A stretch of 64,000 nt of DNA from Chionoecetes opilio (lineage: Eukaryota > Arthropoda > Malacostraca > Decapoda > Majidae), in NCBI GenBank assembly GCA_016584305.1, contig JACEEZ010025355.1, positions 259,501 through 323,500 on the forward strand, in the 5' to 3' direction. The notes beneath the pieces were generated by a model. The model made no database searches and was not told the origin of the DNA. It worked only from the letters and a program-made list of their open reading frames with translations. Shown piece after piece: positions 34,256 to 45,899 of this stretch; position 1 is the first letter of the stretch, and each line of letters starts with the position of its first letter. The translations under genes were made by a program, and so were the position numbers.

Positions 34256-34615
34256 GTAAGTGTAGTTTTTATGCTTTTACAGTACTGTATTTACTTTTTT
34301 TTTTTTTTTTTCCCCCCCCCCATATCAGAGGAGGACATTGCATAACTCTGCACATTGAATAACTCGGCAAGGACCAGAGCCCCTATCGTGCCGAGTTATA
34401 AGGCTTTTACTGTACCAAGAGTTATGGTGGTAGACGGTCACGGTTGTACCATGAGAAGGGTAATTATTGGAACGAAGAGCCTGAGTGGCAGTCGTAGCAA
34501 GCCAGGCAAGACACGGGTTACCCCCGTGTCTTCCCACAACCTTTGATGAATTTTTATTACATTCCTAATCTGGAGGGATTAATAGATATTTTAACAAGAT
34601 ATTTTCCAATAAGTA

Positions 34616-35673
34616 CACACAACCCTCGTTTTCTCGGACCTCCATTTCCCGGATATCGGATTTGCCGGACAAATTCCGAGGTCCGGGGATATGTCAGAGT
34701 CCCGGACAAATGCCTGGTTTAGTCCGTAAATCGACAAAGTTGTCCGGCGGTCCGAGCGTCTCCTGTCACCCCTGGTCAGTGTCCGCGCCTCCCGCCAGGT
34801 GGCAGCATGCTCAGCGGTCGTATTATTTACATTTGGGCACACGACACTCATGGTTCACCTGCACCGCCTCCGTCAGTCCCCTGACCCCCACTGCCCCTGG
34901 TACAGGAATGTCTCTGAGACTATTGAACACTTTCTGCTGCCTCCCGCTAGGTGGCAGCATACTCAGCGGTCGTATTGTTTATATTTGGGCGCACGACACT
35001 CACAGTTCACCTGCACCGCCTCTGTCAGTCCCCTGACCCCCACTGCCCCTGATGCAGGAACGTCTCTGAGACTATTGAACACTCTGCTGCTTCCCGCCAG
35101 GTGGCAGCATGCTCAGCGGTCGTATTGTTTACATTTAGGCACAAGACACTCATGGTTCACCTGCACCACCTCCGTTAGTCCCCTGACCCTCACTGCACCT
35201 GGTGCAGGAACATCTCTGAGACTATTCAACACTTTCTGCTGCAGTGTCCGCGCTTCCACTCCCACCGTGTAGTGTTACACACTCAACTCCTTGCCCTGAA
35301 AGTCGCCACCTGTGACCTGCCCACCCTGCTGGCAGCGGCTGGCGTCCAACCCTCCCGGCAACATGCTGTCATCCGCCTCACCTGTGCCTTCCTGAGGAAG
35401 ACAGGTCAACTACAGCGCCTGTGATAGCATCATAGGACATCACCAGGGCTCATAGTGTTCCCCAAGGGATCCTCGCAGCCCTAAAAACAACAACAAAGTG
35501 ACGTAAAAGTCCTCGGCGGGGTAGTTGATATTGGCGGTTGCCGGACAGTAAATACTAGAGTAGGATAAACGTCCGGGGGTGGGTAATGGCCTCGGACTGT
35601 TGCGATTCCCGGACGTTTGCGGTTCCCGGACCAGTGCTCCCCCCTATTAGTCCGGGAAAAGGAGGGTTGTTTG
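34616..35673. mobile_element. TA-flanked TIR element with captured LINE tail
   Basis: The ends CACACAACCCTCGTTTTCTC and CAAACAACCCTCCTTTTCCC (inverted) are flanked by TA (34614-34615, 35674-35675). Most of the interior is LINE ORF2 tail with an internal three-fold tandem repeat of about 150 bp (34790-35235). The last copy continues to RKTGQL and a stop, as at 15633-16088. Confidence 0.72.
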
Positions 35674-36349
35674 TACAAGATTAATAGATATTTCATATAC
35701 GGTAATAAGTGCTAATAAGTAATTTGAGTGATAATAATAGTGCCGACCGGGGTAATTTGGTCCTGGTTTTGACAAACTTTGATCTAGTTTCCAGATCTAT
35801 TGAAATAAACAAACAAAAAGTTAATACAATCATAGGAGGGTCACTACCTATATGTCATTAAAGTTTGAACAAATGTCCATTATAGCTCTGTTAGCAATAC
35901 ACTGCGAAGTGCGGACCGCATTGTTACACTAAATGGGGTAAATCGGACCTAACTCTGGGGTAAATTGGTCATATATATATAAAGAAAAAAATATTTCTTA
36001 AAGTAGTCGTCCAGACCATTTCATCATTCCTGATTTAATGCAGTCAAATCATAGCCATTGACGAGTATATCAACAATACGTCGTCACTTTTTGTATCCAG
36101 TCAGCCGTTTTTAAATAATCCGCAATCAAAATCTGCAAATTCCCCGAGTTCTCAAAACGCACTCAAGATTTGCAGACGCTCAGGCTCAGGCTCCGTGACG
36201 TACCATCAGGGAGGCTCATCTTCCCGCGCTGATCAGAGGCACGTAAACACAGAGATAAATATAATAGTACTTGAAGATATTTGGGTGTTTCTGATAGATT
36301 TTTTTTGCTATATGCCACATGCATGCATCCTTTATGGGTGCAGCATGCT

Positions 36350-36490
36350 TCCTTCCCACACACACGCCTGCACACCGACACCCTTCCCACACACGCTGCA
36401 CACCGACCCCTTCCACAACACGCCTGCACACCGACACCCTTCCCACACACACGCCTGCACACCGACACCCTTCCCACACACACGCCTGGG
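36350..36490. repeat. Minisatellite, about 31-bp CA/CCTGC-rich unit
   Basis: The unit ACACGCCTGCACACCGACAC plus CCTTCCCACAC is repeated about four times. It matches the larger array at 37435-37830. Confidence 0.85.
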
Positions 36491-36651
36491 AAACACTTTG
36501 GAACTCATCCTTCCGGCTTTGACTGAAATGAACTACCGCACTGTATTGTATGCTTATTATACTTCACATCTGTAAAGGTTCCAGCGTGCGCTCAGCCTTG
36601 GTTAACCCACACGACCGCTATGAAATATGAGGTGCCTCAAAAAATTCTAAG

Positions 36652-37268
36652 TCCAGTTAGGTTGTGGTTAAGGTTAGGTTAGGTTAGGTATACTTTGTGG
36701 TTAAGGTTAGGTTAGGTTAGGTTAGGTATACTTTGTGGTTAAGGTTAGGTTAGGTTAGGTATACTTTGTGGTTAAGGTTAGGTTAGGTTAGGTATACTTT
36801 GTGGTTAAGGTTAGGTTAGGTTAGGTATACTTTGTGGTTAAGGTTAGGTTAGGTTAGGTATACTTTGTGGTTAAGGTTAGGTTAGGTTAGGTATACTTTG
36901 TGGTTAAGGTTAGGTTAGGCTAGGTTAGGTATACTTTGTGGTTAAGGTTAGGTTAGGCTAGGTATACTTTGTGGTTAAGGTTAGGTTAGGTTAGGTATAC
37001 TTTGTGGTTAAGGTTAGGTTAGGTTAGGTTAGGTTAGGTATACTTTGTGGTTAAGGTTAGGTTAGGTTAGGTATACTTTGTGGTTAAGGTTAGGTTAGGT
37101 TAGGTATACTTTGTGGTTAAGGTTAGGTTAGGTTAGGTTAGGTTAGGTATACTTTGTGGTTAAGGTTAGGTTAGGTATACTTTGTGGTTAAGGTTAGGTT
37201 AGGTTAGGTATACTTTGTGGTTAAGGTTAGGTTAGGTATACTTTGTGGTTAAGGTTAGGTTAGGTTAG
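36652..37268. repeat. Telomere-like minisatellite, (GGTTA)n plus TATACTTTGT
   Basis: About 18 units of 28-43 bp are each made of TATACTTTGTGGTTAAG followed by two to five GTTAG units. The GTTAG part is the arthropod telomere motif TTAGG. The array is interstitial, inside the TTAA element. Confidence 0.9.
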
Positions 37269-37434
37269 ATTTTTACATATAGTGACTTTGATGATTTTTT
37301 GGGGGAGCCATAAATCACTTATATTTGCTTCCCCCACCCAAAAACCCCGTATTCCCGCCAGTTCCCCAGGCTTGTTGGCTATAGGGGGAAGAAAAAAAAG
37401 ATAGGGGTGAAGGACTTCTTCCAAAGTTTTACCC

Positions 37435-37830
37435 ACGCCTGCACACACGCCTCCTTCCCACACACACGCTTGCGTACACGCCTCCTTCCCACACACACGC
37501 CTGCACACACGCCTCCTTCCCACACACACGCCTGCAGACACGCTTCCTTCCCACACACACGCCTGCACACCGACACCCTTCCCACACAGACGTCTGCACA
37601 CACACACGCCTGCACACACGCCTCCTTCCCACACACACGCTTCCTTCCCACACACACGCCTGCACACCGACACCCTTCCCACACACACGCCTGCACACCG
37701 ACACCCTTCTTACACACACGCCTACTTCCCACACACACGCCTGCACACACGCCCTCCACACACGTGTGTGTTGTGTGTGTTATGTGTGTGTGTGTGCAGG
37801 AAGGGTGTTGGTGCGCAGGCGTGTGTGTGG
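37435..37830. repeat. Minisatellite with an inverted turn
   Basis: Units like CACACACGCCTGCACAC with CTTCCCACAC variants run to about 37755. Then GTGTGTGTTGTGTGTGTTATG begins the same unit in reverse (37757-37840). Long open frames here on both strands are repeat artefacts. Confidence 0.85.
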
Positions 37831-38357
37831 GAAGAGTGTCGGTCACAGCGACAGATTCACTGTCTGACACCGAAGTACAATCGGTCATCATAACATTTGC
37901 CGACAGGTGTCAGACAGAGTGTCTGCGGGCGTCCCCGTTCTGACGTCATCAATAACAGTCGTAGCCCTGTTGGAGGGAAGATTTTTTTTTTCGCGCGCTT
38001 TTTACAAAAGTCGTGTTTTTACGGAAATAAGGCCTGGAAATCAATTATTTTTGGTGGATTAGGTGTTTTGAATGTACAGTCAACATAATTAGGCAAAAAA
38101 AAAAATGGTCTGGACGACTGCTTTAAAAATTTGACAAACCTCCAAAAACTTAAACAACATGTCATACCATGCCCATGGACACTATCAAACATTCTGTGAG
38201 CTGTTCTTCACATTCTCTGGGGAGGCGGAAAAGATGACCAACACGCACACGTTTGGGTTCCAGTCTTTGAGTTCCTAGTCTTTCTTCTTTTTCTAGGTCT
38301 AAGTTAGTTTTTCTTTTATAGTTTCTAAGCATTGTTATTTAATTTAATAATACTTTA

Positions 38358-38824
38358 CACTAGGGCCAGAATTCCCTACACAATTGGGAGTATGGTTTCT
38401 GTTTACCTTATTGGATTCTAGGAAACATTCTCTCTATGAGCTTCCGTCACAAAGCACTTCTTTCAGAGATATAAGATGTTTTTAATAGGAAGGAGATCCG
38501 AGTGTATAGGAGATATGAAAATTAAACTAACCTAACCCCACCTTTTGACTCACTAACCTAACCTAACTCACGCTTTAACCTCCAAACTAATGTCAAATCT
38601 GCATTAAAAAAGTGTCCGTGGCAAGGGAAGAACAGAGGCGATGCAGGTCACAAGAGGAAGAAGAGTCAGGCGCACGTAAACACTTGGCTCTCGCCTCCCT
38701 ATGAACATGTCATTATCTTCTAAAGTAATGATTTGCGACGGAAACTCAGAGAAAATGTTTCCTAGAATTAAATAAGGTAAACAGAACCACACTCCCAATT
38801 GTGTAGGGAATTTCGGTCCCAATG
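38358..38824. mobile_element. MITE (CACTAGGGCC / CATTGGGACC ends)
   Basis: The arms share CCCTACACAATTGGGAGT and GTTTACC in inverse order and are flanked by TA. The 467-bp element has a partial relative inside 14850-15500. Confidence 0.75.
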
Positions 38825-39894
38825 TAAAATAGTACCGTTAGGTTACGTAATCAATACCCATGTTAGGTTAGTTAACTAGCAGGGAGGTATGGGTGGGCAT
38901 AGCCCCCCAGTTATGTCAGGAGAGTATTGGTTTATAGGAAGTATTGGTTGAAACTGCACATTTACCGTATCCATTAAGGTAAACAGAAATCATTCTCCCA
39001 ATTGTGTAGAGAATTCTGGTCCTTGAGTAAAAATTTACCCTTAATTTATATACCAGCACCCTTAAACTAATTCCATATTAGCATTCAACAATCTGAAACA
39101 AAAGAAACAATTACAAATAAGCAGTTAATCCTCACCGTGATATGCCGTGAGGGGTACATTACACTGGGTCCAATTTACCCCGTGAGTGTTTTTGTCACCG
39201 GGGTAAATACGGACCCAAACTGAGCATTGATCATACGAAAATGAGACAAGATAGAGCATTTTTTATATTTTCATGTTAAAGTAGAGGAAAAACACTCTAT
39301 ATACGCTTATTTACAAGAATGTACTCCGTCTCGTATTTGAATCCCATGAAAGTTCGCCAAATCAGCTGATTTTGTAAACAAACTTCGCCGCAACTTTTTT
39401 TTGCTGTCGTTTTACTCATTTTCTATTTTGGTTTCTGGGTTCAGTTAAATATCGATATTTATATTCATATTAATACTAGAAATGTTAAAATGGTTGTTTT
39501 ACTACATGGGATATTCAAAACTGTTACACTCTTATTTATATTGAAACAAACACCAAAGCAAAAATGGCGGTCCGAATAGAACCGGTCCATTGGAAGGACC
39601 AAATTAACCCGGTCGGCACTACATAAGATTCGGGGTAATGGGGTCGGTCTGGGTTAAACGGCCGCCTTTCTTGAGGTCGCTGCCGGAACCTGCTGGAAAG
39701 AATCTCTTACCGCTCATGTGTACCTTGCAGGGTTTCCTGTTTTGAGGGTTTCTTAGCATCTCGGAATTCCGGGACAAACCAGGGTATTTCCCGGGATCCC
39801 GGGATTTCCCGCATCAGGTAATATTTGTACTAACTAATGCTGTACTAAGTGCGAACCCCACATACTAAATTAATGTAGTATATACCGTATTTGC

Positions 39895-42800
39895 CAGCGC
39901 ATAAGACGCACCTCCGTCTAAGACGCACCCCTATCTTACAAGGAGGTTTTGAAGAAAAAAAATTATTGGTGTTTTTTGAGGGAAAAAAAAGATTCTTAAA
40001 TTTATCAAGTTATTAACAAAAATTGATTTGTAGGGGAAAGCAAATGATTATGAGCATGTACCTAAATACAATATTCACAGTGCAGTGAATGTGAATGAAA
40101 AATTATACTAGTTAAAATGTAAAGGGAATGACAAGGTAACCAAACTCGGTCATAAAATATTGCAGGATGCCCCCATGAATTGATATTCTAATATTTTGCT
40201 ACCTATGACATATAGCTTAGATTTAATGTTGTAGGTATGCCTTTGTTGCTTTTCTGCTATGTGTTTAGACTTTGTGGAAAATTATCAGTATAGATATTGG
40301 TATTATTTTGGTAGTGGGCTTTTAAAAGTCCTAGGACTCTTACCTACATCATCGTGTAGCTTTCTTCATTCTGAGTATTTTGAGCCCCATTTCCCATGGC
40401 GCAATAAAATAATAATGGCATTACACGTAGTACCGAAAATGTACCGTTATTTCAACAAGAAAGTTAAGTTAGGTTAAATCAGATTAGGTTAGGTTAGAGG
40501 TGGGGTTTGGTTTATAAACAGATGATATAGAGAAAAAACGAAAATTACGAATAATATGACAGTGTGAAGCGTAGCAATGTTTGCGGGGCGGACCTGGAGG
40601 GGCAGTTTGCCCCCCCACCCCCCACCCACACATATAAACAAACATTGATTTCCGACAAAAACGAGAGCCAGATTAATTCAACACACATCAAAACTATTCA
40701 GGAGGATTAAGTTTCGGCCTCGAAATCGGTGGTTGCCCAATAACAAAAATTTATGAAGATATTTAGGTAACACTGTAAGGTAACCATCTCTATCTTATTG
40801 TTATTGTTGTAATTGTTGAAGGGCACCGTTGTCGGGATCGACGATATTTACCCTGGTTTACACCTATGAATCTATCACAGTCACGAGGGTTGATTAGTCT
40901 TCTTCAAGAAGGTACAAGTGAAGGCTGGTTCACACTTTGAAATCACGGCAGCGTTCCGTCAGCCGTGCCTTGTATTCACACTATTCGTCACGGTTCCGTC
41001 ATTTTCGGCAGTTCCTGCTCACCCTCTAAGCAGACATGGTGCCTCAGAGGCTATGGCTGAAGAAATTTGCATTAATAGCACTTCTGTTGGATGAAGAGGA
41101 GTTGAACTCTAAAAGACACTGTTTTAGGTATCTATATAAAGCCTTGAGAAAACTACAATTATCAGCACGGCACAGTCTCATTACGTTAAAATATTCTTCC
41201 CCAGAAACCGTTACGTGACAGGACGGTGGTGTATTGGAGCCGTGACGGCGGCGCACCGTTTAGTGTAACACATCTATTTGTTTGAATGTAAGAAATTCTA
41301 ACGGATGTGATGAGACGGTGCCATGTCACCATGATGGTATGGTGTGGTCTTGGTGGTGGTGGTGTGGATGGTATGGTGTGGTATGGAGGGTCTTGGTCTT
41401 GGTGTACCGTGTGTAAGACTTTTGTCCTGTCTACAGGTACAGTTGCAGCCTTTTTACTAGCACTCTTTCATACCGTTTCCTTATCCATAGAGGTACAGGG
41501 GTGAGGATTGAGGGGTCGAGGTGGTACAAAGGCCTATGCTGTCTCCTATCCCACCTTGCTTACCATTGTAGCAGCGCTAACACACACACGGTCCAGATGG
41601 AGTGTCGAATTGGATAATGAAAGAGAGCAGTAACCAACTAGCAGGAAAGTTACATAGTGTAATTGAGAGTTCACTCAAGGAGAGCAGAGTCCCGCTTGAT
41701 TGGAAAAATGCAAATATTGTGCCAATTCACAAAGGAGGAGACAAAGAAGAACCATTAAATTACAGGCCAGTATCATTAACAAGTGTAGTGGCAAAAATGT
41801 GTGAAAAAATTGTGAAGGACAGATGGTTGAAATATTTGGAAGAGACAAACACACTCGCAGGTGGCCAGTTTGGATTTAGAGGAGGAATGTCATGTACAAA
41901 GAATTTATTAAGCTTTACTCGAGAGTGATCGATGTGACACAGGAAAGAGAGGGGTGGGTTGATTGCATATACTTGGACCTAAAGAAGGCATTTGACAAGG
42001 TACCTCATAAGAGACTGCTCTGGAAGCTAGAACATGTAGGAGGATTGAAGGGTGGTTTCCTGAAGTGGATGGAAGACTTTTTGAGCAACAGAGAGATGAG
42101 AACAGTAATAAAGATCAAAAGTCAGAATGGTGCAGTGTGATAAGTGGAGTTCCTCAAGGATCAGTATTGGCCCCAGTGATGTTCTTGGTCTATGTAAATT
42201 ATAAGACAGAGGGAGTGAACAGTTATATGAGTTAATTCGCTGATGCTAAATTACTAAGAAAAGTAGAAAGTAAAGAGGACTGTGAGCATTTACAAAAGGA
42301 TCTAGATAAGATTTTCAGATGGAGTCAACTATGGTAAATGGAGTTTAATGCTAAAAAGTGTAAAGTGATGGAAATGGGCAGTAGCAAAAAGAGACAGAGA
42401 GGAAAGTATTCGATGGGAAATGAATGGATAATCAAAACAAAGGTCGAAAAAGATCTGGGAGTATGGATTACGGATAATTTGTCACCTGAGAAGCATATAA
42501 ACAAGATCACAGGAGATACATATCAGTTGCTGAGGAATATAAGAATGGCATTCAAATATCTGGATGAAGAGATGATTAAGAAATTGATAACATCTTTGAT
42601 TCGACCAAGGTTGGAATATGCGGTAGTGATTTGGTCACCACATAAAAAGAAGGATATAAGGAAGATTGAGAGAATACAAAGAGCAGCCACAAAAATGGCT
42701 CCAAGCCTGAGAGATTTACCATATGAGGAAAGACTTTCAAGACTGAAACTCCCAACTCTTGAGAAAAGAAGAGAAAGGGGAGATTTTGTAGCAAGTGTAT

Positions 42801-43988
42801 AGAGCATCAATGGGTCTGTAAAAAATTGATAGAGAAGAACTGCTTGTGTGGGACGATAGAAGTACAAGAGGTCATGAGAAGAAATTGAAAAGGACAACAT
42901 GCAAGAGGGACATAAAAAAATACAGCTTCCCGTATAGAAGCATAGAAGCCTGGAACAACCTTGATGCAAAAGTGATTAATGCAATAAAGTATTCAGGACT
43001 TCAAAGGCAAGCTGGATAATAGTAGATTTGGAGATGGGACAGTACGAGCATGGCTCTTTTCCTGTATGTTACAACTAGATAAATACACACCTGCATCAGC
43101 TTAGGCCACCCCCCTGTCTGGGACCAGGATTAGAGGGTGTCCTGACACTGACCTGACAACTGCAACACCAGCCAGGTAATTCAGTCAGCCACAGGACACA
43201 CAGAGACACACACGCCGCGCACCTCTTGTCCCCACGTTGTACAATGACTCGCTGTCAAATAAACTACAAAGCTACGACGCTCTTTCTCCATCCTTGTGTG
43301 TATAGACAGACTCCCCAAGATACTAGACCTCCCTCTCACCGCTCACACTCCTTCAAATAAAACTTTAACACGCTTTGTTTCACTATTCCATTTATCAACA
43401 ATACTCATTCCAGCGAAAATCCCATCACCATTTTATGCCTCCCTTCTATCATCTCCTTCCAACTGTTGTGTCAACTTGTGTGGCCCGAGTCGAATACGGG
43501 TTAAGGCGACATCTAATATGTGGGATGTTTGTCTTTTCCATGGGTGCAGGGAGGAGTCTGAGCGGTAATGATCCATGGTGGGTGCGCAGAGGGCATCGCC
43601 AAGTGAAGTATCCCAGGTGAAGCGGCAGACCTGAGATATCAGACGTTTTACAATGGAGAGCAGCAGCGGGGGGTGGATGATGTTTACATCTGACACTGCC
43701 ATCTTGGCAGCAACAATCGCTATCTTGTTGCCCCAGCTCTTTTTTTCTCTTAAACTCCAACCTTTTCTTAGTATTATGCATTACTGTTGATAACACAGTT
43801 ACAAATTTGTGTTCAGTGGACTACTGCTCAACACAGATCACTCCAGACCCCTTTAGTAATACACCACCGGCTGTTCTGCATTCTCTGCCCGACCTCTCAT
43901 TCGCTAATATGGCCGCATTAGATGCAGAGTGAACTTTGCATTGCTTTTTCAAGGTGAAAAACTGCATCTTATGCGCCGGCAAATACGG
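39895..43988. mobile_element. CCGTATTTGCCGGCG family element, copy C, with nested LINE
   Basis: The ends CCGTATTTGCCAGCGCATAA and CCGTATTTGCCGGCGCATAA (inverted) are flanked by TA. The interior matches copy A on both sides of a LINE insertion (41598-43085) at the CACACA tract. A 60-codon open stretch (41036-41218, KKFALIALLLDEEELNSKRH) is broken in copy A; its family is not recognised. Confidence 0.8.
41598..43085 (+). pseudogene. 5'-truncated LINE reverse transcriptase (CR1/Jockey-type)
   Basis: The reverse-transcriptase blocks run in order: IVPIHKGGDKEEPLNYRPVS, GGQFGFRGGMSCTKNLL, YLDLKKAFDKVPHKRLLWKL, GVPQGSVLAPVMF, and the catalytic block, here FADAKLL with one Asp of the F/YADD box missing. 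It continues with MEFNAKKCKVMEMG, DLGVWITDNLSPEKHI and the C-terminal LPTLEKRRERGDF and IEAWNNL. Stops and shifts occur near 41925, 42140, 42232, 42335 and 42800. It ends in an AACTAGATAAATAC tail. Truncated 3' ends of the family are at 20853-21212 and 44821-44945. It is dead by both frameshifts and the catalytic-site change. Confidence 0.85.
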
Positions 43989-44820
43989 TATATATTTTTT
44001 GAAAGACAATTGAATTGATACATTTTATGACAAAGCAATGTTCTCTTCATTAACTTGCATACTGGTGCAGAAACAGCTACATAATCTGACTAAATAAGCA
44101 AAATTTTGATTATCTAATCTCATTCCGTTAGCCATAAAAGAAACTCAAGACATTTGGAATTGCATTCAAATTTAGCTCTTATAAAAGAATAAGAATTCTA
44201 TAGTTAATGGCATTTGGAAACCACATTCTACAAAAACCTAAAGAAACACTTGCATGGCCAGTGATAGCATAAAATTATTTATGTACGGTGCACACACACA
44301 CACACACACAGTCACGCACACATCAAAAGTTGCTCATTAAATGACTCTGACTCTCCAAGAAGCACAAACAGTCAACCGCCTTCTGTTAGCCACAAAAGAA
44401 ATCCAGTGATATAGAATGACATGAAAAGATAACATTGTAAAAAAAGAAAAATTATTCTATGCCATTTTGAAGCCCTAGCCTACAAGAAAATTGTTCAGTT
44501 TAGAACACTTTCCCTCACTCCTTCCATGCACTTTGTATTTTACATAGTGCAAGTCTGAGATAAGGAACAACAATACGAATCCCGGGATTTGAACATAAAA
44601 AAACATAACCACTCACACCTAGGATCCCGGGATCCCGAGAAGGAAACCCTAGTACCTTGATACACGCCTACGTATACTGTTAATCAACTTATGAAATATA
44701 TATTTCACAAACTTCATAACCGAGCAACGGTTCTATTGACGTTTTTGATGAGTTGGCGGGCAAATCTGCATTATAGTCATACCAAGACAAGGAAGTTTGA
44801 AGGAACACTGTTACCAATGC

Positions 44821-44945
44821 ATACAGAAGTATTCAGGACTTCAAAGGCAAACTGGATAATAGTAGATTTGGAGACAGGACAGTACGAGCATAGCTCTTTT
44901 CCTGTATGTTACAACTAGGTAAATACAACTAGGTAAATACACCCG
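44821..44945 (+). repeat. LINE 3' tail fragment
   Basis: It matches the last 110 bp of the LINE at 41598-43085 (GAAGTATTCAGGACTTCAAA) and has two AACTAGGTAAATAC units. Confidence 0.75.
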
Positions 44946-45055
44946 TGTCATGCCTCTGCCGACCCTGTCTTACTGTCAACTCTTAGTACTGATTTGAAGG
45001 CTTGGTCTACGTGGTGAACGCCTTGGTCGCGGCTCAACCGCCATGACTCTTAGTA

Positions 45056-45584
45056 CAGTAAACCCTCGCTTTTACGGACATCAATATAACAAATTTTGGG
45101 TTTAGCAAACTTTTTCTGCCAATCCGATATATGCAGGGATTTACCAAATAAATGATGTAAACGTTGGGTTTGGTTCAGTGGTGGGCCGGCTGAACATGTA
45201 CAAGCAGGTTGGACGGTGGCAGTAAAAACAAAGCTGACCGAGCGGTGTGCGGCTGTGAGCCGATCAGTCTGGCTTTGTCGGTCCGAGTGTAAACACCTCC
45301 TCTCACGTCCTCCCGTGCCTCACTATGTTGCCTGCCTCCTGTGCCTCACCACGTATTGTTTTGATTTCCCTGTATGCGTGTAGTATTTGTGATGGCTGCA
45401 TGTACATAAGTATACAAACTTTCATCTAATGTAACAAACAAAGTTCATTATCCACGGAAAAGGTCAGAAATAGCGAACTTTCACCTCCTATAACGTACAA
45501 AGTTTGGATCCCTTGGATGTTACACTTTCGGATATAACGTCACCCCCTTCCCCCCAATTGGTTCGTTATAGTGACGGTTTATTG
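45056..45584. mobile_element. Tigger-like MITE (CAGTAAACCCTCGC ends)
   Basis: The left CAGTAAACCCTCGCTTTTAC and the inverted CAATAAACCGTCACTATAAC are flanked by TA. No coding capacity. A tract (45170-45470) recurs at 47390-47665. Confidence 0.65.
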
Positions 45585-45608
45585 TACAAGTCTAAGATTT
45601 TTCATATA

Positions 45609-45688
45609 CAGTAGAAGCTCGATGTAACGGAATAATTCAGCCAAGGCCGATTCCGGTAAATCAAATTTTCCGTTAAATTGAGCTTCTG
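45609..45688. mobile_element. 80-bp MITE, almost all TIR
   Basis: The ends CAGTAGAAGCTCGATGTAAC and CAGAAGCTCAATTTAACGGA (inverted) are flanked by TA (45607-45608, 45689-45690). Nearly the whole sequence is the inverted repeat. Confidence 0.78.
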
Positions 45689-45727
45689 TACCAGATTAGT
45701 ACACACAACAGGCAAATGTTACACTTA

Positions 45728-45826
45728 CACTAAAACCCTTATAACTCGGCATTGTAAGCCTCGGAATTTGATATAACTCGGCAAGGCAAAGACAGTCGGC
45801 AAAAAATTATGTATCTCAGCATGTTG

Positions 45827-45899
<73 letters not shown>

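Larger units (their letters stand above)
32607..34412. mobile_element. Tigger/pogo-like composite element, copy 3
   Basis: The ends CAGTAAAAGCTTTATAACTC and CAGTAAAAGCCTTATAACTC (inverted) are flanked by TA (32605-32606, 34413-34414). It contains the SINE, a hAT-like insert (32898-33199), and inverted-repeat arms with antisense and sense HTH segments. Its central spacer is inverted relative to copies 1 and 2. Confidence 0.78.
36002..38122. mobile_element. TTAA-flanked TIR element carrying minisatellites
   Basis: The ends AGTAGTCGTCCAGACCATTT and AGCAGTCGTCCAGACCATTT (inverted) are flanked by TTAA (35998-36001, 38123-38126). TTAA duplication is used by piggyBac and Kolobok elements; the ends do not decide between them. 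The interior is almost wholly tandem repeat (36350-36490, 36652-37268, 37435-37830) and lacks a transposase. Confidence 0.75.
35740..39619. mobile_element. TA-flanked TIR element (GTGCCGACCGGGGTAATTTG ends)
   Basis: The ends GTGCCGACCGGGGTAATTTG and GTGCCGACCGGGTTAATTTG (inverted) are flanked by TA. The words gggtaaatyggwcc recur inside both sub-termini. It hosts the TTAA element 36002-38122 and the MITE 38358-38824. No transposase is seen. Confidence 0.75.
39728..44652. mobile_element. Possible outer TIR element (AGGGTTTCC ends)
   Basis: The left AGGGTTTCCTGTTTTGAGGG and CGGGATCCCGGGATTTCCC face the right (inverted) AGGGTTTCCTTCTCGGGATC. The match is imperfect and the target duplication is unclear. 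It encloses copy C (39895-43988), and a CA repeat lies at 44288-44310. Confidence 0.45.

Noticed and set aside
36652..37268. A chromosome end
   Set aside because: The array is interrupted by a non-telomeric word in each unit and has unique DNA and transposons on both sides.
36350..37830. CRISPR array
   Set aside because: Repeats are contiguous minisatellite units without unique spacers, in a eukaryotic context.
37260..37943. Long Cys/Val/Arg-rich open frames on the minus strand and His/Thr/Pro-rich ones on the plus strand
   Set aside because: They are translations of the CA/CCTGC minisatellite in several frames; no start context, introns or domain.
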